Shown here piece by piece: positions 47,140 through 57,945 of a stretch of DNA of 64,000 nt. Where the stretch lies: the NCBI RefSeq assembly GCF_040712315.1, contig NC_134014.1, positions 10,634,244 through 10,698,243 of the forward strand, in the 5' to 3' direction. Both the position numbers and the translations under genes were made by a program. The notes under the pieces were generated by a model. The model searched no databases and was not told the origin of the DNA. It was given only the letters and a program-made list of their open reading frames with translations. Numbering within the stretch: position 1 is the stretch's first letter; each line of letters starts with the position of its first letter. Origin of the DNA: Castanea sativa (lineage: Eukaryota > Streptophyta > Magnoliopsida > Fagales > Fagaceae).

Positions 47140-48070
47140 ATTTTATCTCGCCCCGAGGTGGACGAGGTTTTATTCGCTTATCTTGCCGTGGCTATTCATG
47201 CGGTGAGTCTAGTCCTTATAAGGAATGAAGATGGAGGCAGAGCCGATCTACTATGTTAGTAAGTCCTTGAATGAAGCCGAGGTGCGCTATTTGCCCTTGG
47301 AAAAGCACTTCTGGCTGTAGTCCACGCCACGCGCAAACTTCCTCATTATTTCCAATCTCATACCGTGGTTGTTTTGACTCAATTGCGCGCTCAAGGTCCG
47401 TGTTGCGTAGTGCCGATTATTCTCGGTAGCAGTGGCAAAATGGGGAACCATTTTGGGAGCCTTTGATGTTAAGTACAAGCCTCGCACTTGAAAGGTCGGT
47501 CCTCGCCGATTATGGCAGAAAGTTTGTCGAGCCATTATTAGAAGAAACTTCAAAGGTAGCGCACATGGGTGAAAAATCAGATTGGTGTGATCATACCAGA
47601 TCGCCCTCGCTTGGAAAGTTTATGTGGATGGGGCTGCTAATCATAAAGTGGTCCGGCGTTGGACTTGTTCTAATGTCCCCGAAGGAATTGTCTTTGAAAA
47701 ATCTTTGAGATTGGCTTTCTCGGCTACTAATAATGAGGCCGAGTATGAAGGGCCTTGGTAGGCATGCGAATGGTACATAAGATGGGTGGCAAGGAAATCC
47801 ATGTGTTCTCTGACTCTCAATTAGTGGTCGGCCAAGTCATGGGGACCATGGAGGCTAGAGATTCCGTAATGCAGGAATATTTGGCCCAGTCAAGCGTCGC
47901 AGTTTGAATTCGACTCCTTTGCCTTAGTTCATGTCTCTAGGAGTGGAAATACTCATGCAGATCTCTTTGGCTACGTTGGCAACATCCTCGCTCAAGGTCT
48001 CCGAAGGGTTATTCTCGTTGAGGATTTGGTAGAACCTTCTCTTATAGTTGCTAACGCACTCGCGTCCATC
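47140..48070 (+). pseudogene. Gypsy RNase H followed by a second (archaeal-like) RNase H
   Basis: The first domain carries a TVVVLTQLRAQG-like segment (about 47,360). The second has KVYVDGAANHK (about 47,616), ATNNEAEYEG (about 47,726), FSDSQLVVGQV (about 47,807) and RSGNTHAD (about 47,939). These give the acidic positions expected of an RNase H fold. The duplicated RNase H is diagnostic of Tat elements. Frames are broken repeatedly. Confidence 0.8.
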
Positions 48071-48219
48071 TAATAAGGCTCGGTCCTAGTTGGATGGATT
48101 CGATCATATCTTTTCTCAAAAATGACATCCTTCCCGAAGACAAAGTTGAAAAAAGGTACGTCGAAAGGCGCCGCGTTTCCGGTTGTCCGAGGACTAGAAG
48201 TTATACAAACGATCCTTTT

Positions 48220-49328
48220 CGTGACCGTATTTGTTGTGTGTGTACACCCCGAATCAACGTAATCATTACTGGAGGAATTGCATGAAGGAATTTGGTGGGA
48301 GTCATACCGGGGGAAGGTCCTTAGCTCATAGAGCCCTTACTCGTGGTTATTGGTGGCCCAATATGCAGAGGGAGGCTGTGACTATGCCGAAAGTGTGATC
48401 AATGTCGAGGTTCGCTCCTAATATCCACCAACCCGGAGGGGTTCTTAACCCTCTCGTCTAGCCCTTGGCCTTTCGCACAATGGGGGCCTGGACATTGTCC
48501 TGGCCATTTCCGAGAGCCGCCGGCAACAAAAGATGGTTGCTCGTGGGAACGTACTATTTCACTAAATGGGTTGAAGCCGAGCCATTAGCCAATATCCGAG
48601 ATGTTGATTCCAAGAAATTTATATGGAAAAACATTGTTACTAGATTTGCATACCGCACACTCTTGTCTCGTACAACGGCGTTCAATTTGACAAAGAACGC
48701 CTTTAGGCAATATTGTGGTGACATGGGTATCATAAATAGATATTCTACCCCGGCCTTATCCTCGAGGGAATGGGCAGGCCGAGGCCGTTAACAAAGTCAT
48801 AGTCAATGGGCTCAAGAAGAGGTTGGATGATGCGAAAGGCGGATGGGTAGAAGAGCGTTCCCTCATACCGTGACATATCGGACCACACCGCGCAGGTCCA
48901 CTGGAGAAACACCATTCTCTATGACTTATGGAGCCGAGGCGGTGATACCACTAGAATCTGGTTTTCCTACTCTAAAGACGAGTTCTTTTAGCCCAGAGAA
49001 TAACCAGGGACTTCTAGAGAAAGATCTTGATTTACTTGAAGAACGGCGTGAGGCAGCTATGGTCCAATTGGCTTATTATCAGCAGAAGCTAAAAAGAGGA
49101 TATGACGCCCACGTGAAGCTAAGGCCGCTTGCACCCGGAGATCTTGTATTAAGGAAAGTTGTAGGCACTTCTAAGAACCCAGCATGGGGTAAGCTAGGAC
49201 CTAACTGGGAAGGCCCCTATCGCATTGTTTCAATAGCAGGCATAGGGTCGTATAGGCTAGCTGACCTAGACGAACGAATTGTACCACGTCCATGGAATGT
49301 AAATAATCTTAGAAGGTATTATTATTAA
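48220..49328 (+). pseudogene. Gypsy integrase, C-terminal part open
   Basis: A degraded HHCC region (about 48,240-48,430) is followed by a core with RAAGNKRWLLVGTYYFTKWV (48,521 onward). The first two catalytic Asp regions are out of frame, and GQAEAVNK (about 48,772) carries the Glu. From 48,843 a 161-codon frame is intact to TAA at 49,326-49,328, including TPFSMTYGAEAVIP and the GPNWEGPYRIV C-terminal chromodomain-less tail ending RRYYY. Confidence 0.9.
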
Positions 49329-49384
49329 TCAAATAAGCTTTTGTCAATTAATATTTTAAAGTTATGGCTAGCTCTTATATTTGG

Positions 49385-50222
49385 AGGTACAATTATTGAG
49401 AATCAAACGTAAACTTGGTTAAGTGTAGTCCTCACCACAAACCTTGTGGAAATTGATGTCTTGTCATTTGTTAAACGTAACCTTAGTTATGCCGGGTCTT
49501 CGACCTCCTACTTTGGGAAAATTAACATTTGAAGTTACAATTTTTGAGAATCAAATGTAAACTTGGTTAAGTGTAGTCCTCGACCACAAACCTTGTGGAA
49601 ATTGATGTCTTGTCATTAGTTAAAATGTGAACCTTAGTTATGCCGGGTCTTCGGACCTCCTACTTTGGGAAAATTAACATTTGAAGTTACAATTTTTAGG
49701 TAATCAAATGTAAACTTGGTTATGTAGTCCTCGACCACAAACCTTGTGGAAATTGATGTCTTGTCATTTGTTAAACAACCTTAGTTATGCCGGTCTTCGG
49801 ACCTCCTACTTTGGGAAAATTAACATTTGAAGTTACAATTTTTGAGAATCAAACGAAACTTGGTTAAGTGTAGTCCTCGGACCACAAACCTTGTGGAAAT
49901 TGATGTCTTGTCATTTGTTAAACGTAACCTTAGTTATGCCGGTCTTCGGACCTCCTACTTTGGGAAAATTAACATTTGAAGTTACAATTTTTGAGAATCA
50001 AACAAAACTTGGTTAAGTGTAGTCCTCGGACCACAAACCTTGTGGAAATTGATGTCTTGTCATTTGTTAAAAGAACCTTAGTTATGCCGGTCTTCGTACC
50101 TCCTACTTTGGGAAAATTAACATTTGAAGTTACAATTTTTGAGAATCAAAATGTAAACTTGGTTAAGTGTAGTCCTCGGACCACAAACCTTGAGGAAATT
50201 GATGTCTTACCATTTGTTACAA
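49385..50222 (+). repeat. Tandem array, six units of about 148-150 bp
   Basis: The phrase AAACTTGGTTAAGTGTAGTC starts near 49,411, 49,559, 49,712 (shortened), 49,856, 50,005 and 50,155. Units differ chiefly by small indels at CCTCGGACC and TCTTCGGACC words. It lies between pol and the antisense block. Confidence 0.92.
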
Positions 50223-50639
50223 TTTTGAAGAATTAAACGAAAGATTGCTTAAGATTTATCTTCATTTTATGACTTTGATTAAACTTAACTTCCGATTATG
50301 CCTGGATGTTAATACCTTACCGTTTATTAACTCGGATCTTACAACCTACTAAAAATGTTGTTATGCATTATAAGGGCTTAATTGTTATATGAAGTCCTCT
50401 TTCCTTTTTTAATCGAGGTATTATTCAAAGGAATTAACCATGTCACCTTGTATTAAATCTTTAATAATATCCGCATGATTATGTGAAAGTTATGACTATG
50501 CAATCCTTGGAGTTAGATTTTTATGCGTCGAGAAACTTCGATATGACTTAATGGGAAAACTTTTGTAATAAGTACATAAAGAATAAAGAAAAAAGCAGAT
50601 ACAATCCAAGTGAAAAACAAACGAAATTGTTCTTCATTA

Positions 50640-53300
50640 ATCAAGGTGAATATACATTACAATATATAATTCAAAAACAAAAAAAAATGGAAAAAAAGAA
50701 GCCCAAAGCTAAGTCCTAAGTCATGGAGGAGGATCTTGCCGAGAAGTACTAGTGCCCTCTCTTTCTCAACCCAGCCAAAAGGAGTCATAACCCTGCTTTC
50801 CTTTATCCGCCGTCTTTGGTGGAAGGACGTTGGGTTCCACTATCTCGGTTCAAGTCCCTCTCCGCATCCACCCCTCCTTCCTTTTCTTTATTGGAACCAA
50901 AGGTTCTAGGGATCGGGGAATTTGCCGTGGGACCATCGGAGGTAGGACAGAAGAGTTGTCTCGTGGGTAGGAGCAGCAGAGCCTCTTCAATCTCCCCGTA
51001 TTTCTAGGGGAAGCCAAACGTTCTCGACTTCCTCAAATCCGAAGACCGGGGAACTCCCGCTACGTTTAAAGCTTCCCCCCCATACTTTTTGACAGCATTC
51101 GCGGCATAAAGCCGCGAACTCCTCTCGTCACCGCTCCTCGGTAGTGGCTACCCCTTCATCAAAACTTGCTCGCTTCGCAGCTTCGAAGAGAGAGTTGGAA
51201 GGAACCGGCTTCTTCTTTCATCACCGCCAATCGCTTTCTTCGCATCCGAGCACTCCTTGAGCTTGGGAGAGCTCTTCATCTCTTGCATGAAGGAGCTTGC
51301 GCCGTCCTTCTATCCGGGTCTTCATTGTCTTCAAGTTTGACTCGACCCCATTCTTCTCTCTCCTCAGCTCGCTACCTCCGAGGTCAGCTTTTCGTTCTCA
51401 AGCAAGGGCCGTGCCCAAGGACTTCTCGGTCTCCACCCTAATTTCGAGCTCACTTCGGCTACTTTCCGAGCGTCTTCAATAAACTTTTCAGCTACAAAGA
51501 CCTCCCCGAATAGCCCGTAAAAAAGCATGATGGAGTTAGGAATAACAAAAAACTAATTTACTTATAAATATTGTTAAAAGGAGAAACACTTACCAAGTGC
51601 TAAGTCTCTTTAGAGCAGGAATAGTTGTGGTTGGCCCATCTTTTCCAAGGTCTCCATGTCCTTGGGCAGCAGAAGAGGGCGTTCTCAGGACCTCGGCCCG
51701 GGTGGTGGGCGTGGCCTTGCTGAACTGCGCCTTATACCGGACCGACAGGAGATAGGAGCGCCGTCCAGCCTTAGATCGGGGGACCAAGTGGCCGGTGCTC
51801 GGTGCACTACGGCCTCATCCCCGATTTCCCAAGTTCAACCGAACGGGCTCTACCCTTGCCTTTGTCCAGCTGGGCCGGGCCGGTGGGAGTTGTTGGCGTG
51901 GTTTCTTGGGGTCTTTAGTAATCGTCCCCTCATTATCTCCCTTCCTCTTCTTCTTGGGATCCTCGCCGGTAGTTTTGGCTCACGAGGGAGGAGGAGGAGG
52001 TAAGGGGAACTTGGGACGTCCCCGTTTTCTTCTTCTCTCGCAACTTTGGCAGCCATTAGTGAGAAGACCCTCCATTCGTCCCATGCCTTCTACGGATTCG
52101 TCCTCGGGAAGGGCAACTACAAACCCTCGCGATTCCGCAGGCCTGAGTGGCTTCTTCCTCCTCGTCGGAAAGTACCACGAATCCGGTTTCCGCGAGGTCT
52201 CTCGGTGTCTTCAAGATGGAATTGGTCTATCTCGTCGTCAAGAGTGTGTGAAGAAGACACCTCCTCTTCTCGGAATGACAGCTTGTTTGTGAGTGTATGG
52301 CGAGGGGACTGCCGCTATCGGCCGGTTGTACAAAATAGTGTCGTGGCGTGGGAGGTCACGGTCGTCCAAAAAATGGGGCCGAGCTACGTTTATCCTCTTC
52401 CGTCTTCGGTCGCCGGCACAATGGCGTCCTCTATCTCCCGAAAGTCTTTGGAAAGGGGGGTGTATCCTAGAATGAGATGAGCAGCCCGGAGTTGTAGGTC
52501 CGCACTAACGAATACCTCGAGCGAAGTACTCGGTTTAGATCGGCAACGGGCGTGACTTAGACGAGGACGCACGTGTTGCTTATCTCGCAAAAAAGACATC
52601 AAACAAACAAACCTGGTCAGATTCACACAAATATTTAACGAATTTAAGTAAATACAAATACGCATTTCGTGTGTGTGTGTTAGGAGAAGTTGTGTTGTGG
52701 GGAGATTAATCCTATGGTGTCGCACCTCGGATCCCCCCACCGAACCGGGCAGCCGAGGCCGTCCGTGCCGCTTCCACACGATCAGTAGTCGTCCTTCATG
52801 CCTTTGTTTGATTTGGGCGGCACGGAGATTAGCCTAACTGCTAGACCGAGATTTCATATAGTAGCCTACCTTAGAGAGTTTGTGGACTCATATAGGAACA
52901 CGACATCGTGCCATGTGAGGTTTAAACTCATCTCGCTCGTTTAGAGCATCTACACTACCTAAAACTCTAAAAACATTTGGAAGGCATTGGTCGGGGCACA
53001 ACCGGTGGTTGCGAAGATACTCCCTCATTACGGGTTTCATTGGTAGGGTCATCCCACCCTCTATGAAGACTATCTTATGAATGATAACCTCTCCCTCTTT
53101 CCTAGAACCGGCACGACGCCTGCCGGGCGCATTCTAACCCTACGTCGCCGGGAATATGGTATTTGGCTCTAAAGCCTTCCATCCCAAATGCGGTATCAAC
53201 TAGACACTTGAATCTTCCCATTACAGAGAGACGATAGACTAATCTTTAAAAGGGAGAGTGAGTGTATTGGTAGCCGAGGACAGTATCCGAGGAGAAAAGG
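50640..53300 (-). pseudogene. Antisense reading block of the Gypsy element, decayed
   Basis: On the minus strand several pieces look coding. 52,390-52,500 reads LQLRAAHLILGYTPLSKDF and REIEDAIVPATEDG. About 51,640-52,060 is Lys/Arg/Pro-rich with an EDPKKKRK nuclear-localisation-like motif in one frame. 51,160-51,480 is charged and coiled-coil-like (NLKTMKTRIEGRRK, ARDEELSQAQ). Possible introns separate them (GT-rich stretch near 52,665). Tat-lineage elements such as Retand and Grande are known to carry an antisense ORF of unknown function here. The fit is by position and character, not by a recognised family. Confidence 0.5.
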
Positions 53301-53713
53301 TCAAGACTAGAGAGGCAAGAACTTACAAGGTTGAAGGTACGGTTTCCACGTTTTTCGCCGGTGAAGAATGATTGTTGTTGTTTTGATGGGATTGATCCTC
53401 GATGACTTAAATGAAGGCGCAGGTTCCCGAAGCGTCACGACGTGCGAACAGGCGGCCTCGAAAATTATGTCTGTCCCGCCTAAAATTTCGTGGAGTGAGG
53501 AGAACCGTTGGATGCCCATCTCACCGTTGAGCGTGGGAGACAAAGAGTAAATACAAGAATAAATGCGCGCGTTTTCGAAAATGAAACCGCCAAGTGTCAT
53601 CTTCCGGGACGCGAAACGATTTCCACACGTGTCGTCACTTATAAAGTGTGTAGAGCGGGTTCTCGTCGGATCAAAACCCTATTTTTCTCCTCGATGTCGA
53701 AAATTAGAGTTTT

Positions 53714-53723
53714 GAGGGGCTAT
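53714..53723 (+). other. Polypurine tract
   Basis: GAGGGGCTAT directly precedes the 3' LTR. The purine core GAGGGG would prime plus-strand synthesis. Confidence 0.7.
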
Positions 53724-54472
53724 TGTGTGGGGCAAAAGGATCCTGGTGGGAATGTGGGCCTTTTGGGCCTTGTTAAAGAAGGCCGACTCGACCTCGGGGT
53801 TAGAGATTGTTGGTGCTATGGGTCGGCCTATACGCCGAGGATCAGGATCCAAATTCCGAGGATGGTTTTCCCCTCGGACCGACATCAAAGAACTCGAGAC
53901 TTCATGGTAAAGATTAGGGAATGATACGGTCAAGACCAACGGTTAAAGGGAGAGAACCCTGGAATGTCCTAGAAGCGCCGATGTTGGAAGAATATTAAAG
54001 GTAAAGGCCGCTACCTCCACATTAAAGACCCCGCACCTACCACCCCGGCCGCATTAATGAGGAAGTGACACTTAAACAAAGGGGAAGGGAAACTTCTAGT
54101 TACCGTTCAAAGGCACTAAGAAAAGAAATATCTAGGCTAAGGGAGGAATTGGGGGGCAACACGTGGATAAAGTATTAAAAAGAGGAGTATTTAAGGAGGG
54201 ACCGGAAATAAAGACGGAACTTTTGTAACCTAAAAGAAGAAGGAAAAAGAGAGAGATATAATATAAGAACAGCTTTCGGCTTACGTCCGAGGAGGTCTAT
54301 TTACATTACTCCTTTTTGTCTCTAAGTACTTGGAATCTTTAGTTTGTCATTTCATCCTCATACACTTTTAACCTGGATTTCAAGCCCACACTCTACAAAT
54401 TCTAATTGTTTAAGGCTCATTGGGTCTGAGCCCATAACTATTCTTGGGTCCAGGTGCAATTGTGCACTTACA
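53724..54472 (+). repeat. 3' LTR of the Gypsy element
   Basis: Same termini as the 5' LTR. TATTTAA box at 54,188-54,194. Confidence 0.96.
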
Positions 54473-54477
54473 TATAT

Positions 54478-54933
54478 TAATAGGTAAAGCTTAGAGAAAA
54501 TTGAATTAGAATTTGAAATTATAATCCAATTTTACTTCATATGTCTAAATTTATGTGGGAACCACACCATAATTATCTATTTAAGCTTGTGCCATGTGTT
54601 TACTTAAGATTTTTAATCTTTGTGTCAAGTGAGTTAATGAGTGCAAAATACTAAGAATCTAATATTAATGAACTATAAAATTAAAATAAAATAAAAAACA
54701 ATCACATATGCTCAATAAAAATCACCACATGTTTCTCAAAAAAATAAAAATAAAAATCACACCATAACAAAAATCACCACATGTTGTATCTTATTAAGAA
54801 TTAGAAAAAAAATGATCATAAGTAGTATTAAATTTATGTAAGAATTTTAATATGTGACTAATTACATTTATTTAAAAATAATAATTTGACTAATTTATCT
54901 ATATTTTATGATAAAAATTGTGTTTATTTTTAA

Positions 54934-54974
<41 letters not shown>

Positions 54975-55093
54975 TGAATGCATGTGTTATATGCTTTAAA
55001 AAAAATTAATTTGACTAATTATTTATATTTTCTAATAAAAATTTAGTTTAATTTTAAATGCATCAATGCGTTTACATGGGGTTACATGTTAGT
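54478..55093 (+). mobile_element. Helitron-like repeat H1, copy at the Gypsy 3' flank
   Basis: Begins TTAATAGGTAAAGCTTAG and ends GGGGTTACATGTTAGT, where a hAT has entered three bases from the family's CTAG end. Contains a (TA)n tract at 54,936-54,970. Confidence 0.6.
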
Positions 55094-56401
55094 CAGGGAC
55101 GGACCCATGTGGGGGCCTAAGGGGGCCCAGGCCCCCAAAAAAAAAATTTTAGCAGGTTAATTTTTTTTTTCCCCTTTAGTTTTTTGCTCAGGCCCCGGTC
55201 ATGAGTTCCTAGCCCAGCCGGCCAGCCCAGGAGGCAAGAGCCCATGCCCATGTAAAAGAAGAAGAAGAAGAAGAAGAAGAAGAAGAAGGAAACTCAGCAT
55301 TCCAAACAGCAAAACCTAACGGTGAAACTAGAAAGTGAAAGACGAAGGAAAAAAAAAGAAAAAAAGAAAAGAAACTTTAGGAAAGTGAGGCGAGACAGAG
55401 AGATAGAGAGGTGAGACAGAGAGATAGAAAGTACCCAGCCCACCTTCGTTGCTCCAGAGGCTGGAGAATCTATAGAGGAGAGTTCGCAACGCTGTTGCCA
55501 CCACAGCCATCGCCGGGCGACCATCCTGCCCATGACCTAGGCTTGCCACTGACCCAACAGACCAGCCAATCTACCTAGTGATTGACCCAGAGTTCACACA
55601 TGCCTTTAACACCGGCCACTGCTGCCTCTAGCTTCCATCCCGAATCCGATCTGCTCCAAGTTTTTTTTCTCTCTCCTTCAAGTTCAAAACCTAACATTTA
55701 TTTTGATATGATTCTTCTCTCTCCAATAAATATGTTTTATAATTTTTGTGATTTTTGAATCTGTTATGTGATTGTGGTTTTTATTCATTTATCTGGGAAT
55801 ATTGAAAATGATTGTGTTTGGGAGTCTCTGTTTTATTTGTTTTTGCAGTGTCTGAGATGGTGAGACCTAAGTTGAGTTGTGATTTTTGAATAAAATAAAA
55901 TTATAGATAGAGAGTCTGTATTGATATAATCCTGTTTAGTATTTGGGACTTTGACTATGTGCAAAAACAAGTAAAGGTAAGAAAAGTAGTGCATTATAAA
56001 TTGGGGGTAGTGGGTGAGTGACAAAGATAAAGAGTCAAAACTCAAAAACAAATACATAATATAATAAAAATGTCACAATAATGTAACAAAATAAAATTGC
56101 GAGTTTGCTCATATTGCCAATTCATAATGCTATAAGTAATATTTTTAAATTATACAAAATTTTAATTGAAAACTAGTAAATTTAACAATTGAGAAATATT
56201 AAATTTATAATTAATGCATAATGCATATTACCCGGATTTTAGCATTCACCTTTACTCAGTATCAAGAATTAGAGCTCTTGTGAGATAATATATGTAACTA
56301 ATTTGATTTGTAGATTATGGGAAAATCAACCACTTAGTAACTTTTTTTTTTTTTTGCTTATACTCCGGCCCCCCTAGCTTGAAATCCTGGGTCCGTCCCT
56401 G
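55094..56401. mobile_element. Non-autonomous hAT element, 1,308 bp
   Basis: Perfect 14-bp terminal inverted repeat CAGGGACGGACCCA. Target duplication ATGTTAGT (55,086-55,093) and ATGCTAGT (56,402-56,409), one difference. The interior has a (GAA)n tract (55,256-55,289) and a GC-richer stretch (55,430-55,680) reminiscent of a gene leader, with CT-rich sequence and a GT donor-like site. No transposase. Confidence 0.92.
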
Positions 56402-56409
56402 ATGCTAGT

Positions 56410-57112
56410 TAATTATAATGTGGTTCCCTCATAAATCTAGACACATGACACAAAATTGGAAACTCTAATTTGAAATTCTAATTTGAGTTTCTCTCAGTTT
56501 CACCTATTATTTATATTTTTTTATTAACAAAATAAAGTTTGGAATAAAATTGCATACTTCCAAACTCAATGTAAATTTTCTTTTTTGGATTTGTAGCTTC
56601 TTATATTTATAATTATTTTAAATTATTTACAATTAAAGTGTCCATTCGGAATAACTTAAATTTATTAGCTTAAAAAATTAGATAAAATTATAACCACACA
56701 TTAAAAAAAAATGATGTGTTGAAAAATTATACATTAGCTGACAAATAAAGCCACGACACAAAAAATAAAAGTAAAAATTACTACAATTAATTTATAGTGA
56801 CTATAAATGACTAGATTGGATGAATGAATATATACTTGTGAAGATGTATTTAATTATACATATATAGTGACTATAAATGACTAGATTGGATGAATGATGG
56901 ATCGAGTTCAATGGAGAAAGTTCCAACTACAATAGTGGACAATGATGAAAAATGAACGTCTGAAGGTTAGCTACAATGAGGGCTTGGGAAATATCAACAA
57001 ATTACAACTTCATGATGAAGCACATATGCAGTGGTGGAGCTAGCCAAACATAAAATTAGACAATTAATTTTTTCTCTGTTTATGTATTAATTATATCTAT
57101 ACTAATAGTAAT
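56410..57112. repeat. Composite repeat block, copy B (left part)
   Basis: 56,410-56,512 is a minus-strand H1/H1b start. 56,520-57,112 is collinear with 40,165-40,742. Confidence 0.75.
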
Positions 57113-57892
57113 TGTGAGGGTAAATGAGCCGAGCAGGAGTGTTGGACTGTGGGCCATGCCCAAGGACATATAGGAGCCCGATGATGGTCAAAAGGTTTAA
57201 TAAGTATAGAGGTCAATGAGCCAAGGAGAAGGAAAAAGAGCTGGTGGTGTCTCTCGAGGAGCCAAGCTTCCTTGAGAAAGTATTGTGGAAGGTTGGAACT
57301 TGGCCATCTAGAGAATGTTGTGCAAGTAATCATTCTTTTGAGGATAAGCTTTAGGGAAAGAAACCAACAATAAAGAAAGAAATATCTAAGAAGAAAGTTG
57401 CTACCACCACATTAAATGCAATGCACTTAATCAACTGGCCACATTTATGTAGAAATGACACTTGAACAATGTTATTTTAGTTTATAGCTGCTCGCAAAAC
57501 TTCCAGGAGGTTTCTGATGGGACAAGCATCCATGAGATCACTTAAAGGATCAACAAGTGGAAGGTTGGGATGAAAGATGGAAGAACTATGTAGGGAAAAG
57601 GCCTCCATAAAAATTGGGCCATATAATTTGGGAAGGAAAAAAAGAAGAAAAGAAAAACAGCTTGTACTTAGATCAACTTGAGTGAATATTAGAACACTTC
57701 TTCCTCGGATTTGACCGAGGAGTGTTATTTCCTTTTAAAGTGTGTCTTCTTATCTTCTTGGCTTGAATCCAATCCATTAAGGCATGTACTTGTTTTGTTG
57801 AGTCATTTTCTTGTAAAATTCACTTTCTAACAAATATATTATTTTGGGCTTATTGGGTCATCCTCCACTATTGGCAAATTCTAGTCTTTACA
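57113..57892 (+). mobile_element. Solo LTR, 780 bp, distant relative of the Gypsy LTR
   Basis: TGTGAGGGTAAATGAGCCGAG...TAGTCTTTACA with a 5-bp duplication GTAAT (57,108-57,112 and 57,893-57,897). The empty site survives at about 41,013 and 28,340. It shares the ordered phrases CTACCACC, GGCCRCATTWATG, GAARTGACACTTRAACA and CCGAGGAG with the LTRs at 43,238 and 53,724. Confidence 0.88.
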
Positions 57893-57945
57893 GTAATGCA
57901 CATACAATTTATTAATCAAAACCCAAAAGTGTATTACTTTTGAAC

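Larger units (their letters stand above)
43238..54472 (+). mobile_element. Full-length Ty3/Gypsy LTR retrotransposon, about 11.2 kb, Tat-like
   Basis: Two LTRs of 752 and 749 bp, a TATAT target duplication (43,233-43,237 and 54,473-54,477, in low-complexity sequence), a primer-binding-site region, a polypurine tract, and the domain order gag, protease, RT, RNase H, integrase. A second RNase H-type segment with ATNNEAEYE, before integrase, is the hallmark of the plant Tat lineage. Integrase last separates it from Copia. A long stretch (49,329-53,723) between pol and the 3' LTR holds a tandem array and an antisense reading block, as in Retand- and Grande-like Tat elements. Many frameshifts make it non-coding as assembled. 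Confidence 0.96.

Noticed and set aside
44892..47553. Minus-strand frames of 60-121 codons across gag-pol
   Set aside because: Antisense shadows of the plus-strand retroelement domains.
49385..50222. Regularly spaced repeats that could suggest a CRISPR array
   Set aside because: Units are contiguous 150-bp tandem copies without spacers, inside a plant retrotransposon.
43233..54477. TATAT target duplication as strong proof of the Gypsy boundaries
   Set aside because: It lies in (TA)n sequence, so the match could be chance. The boundaries rest on LTR termini, primer site and polypurine tract instead.
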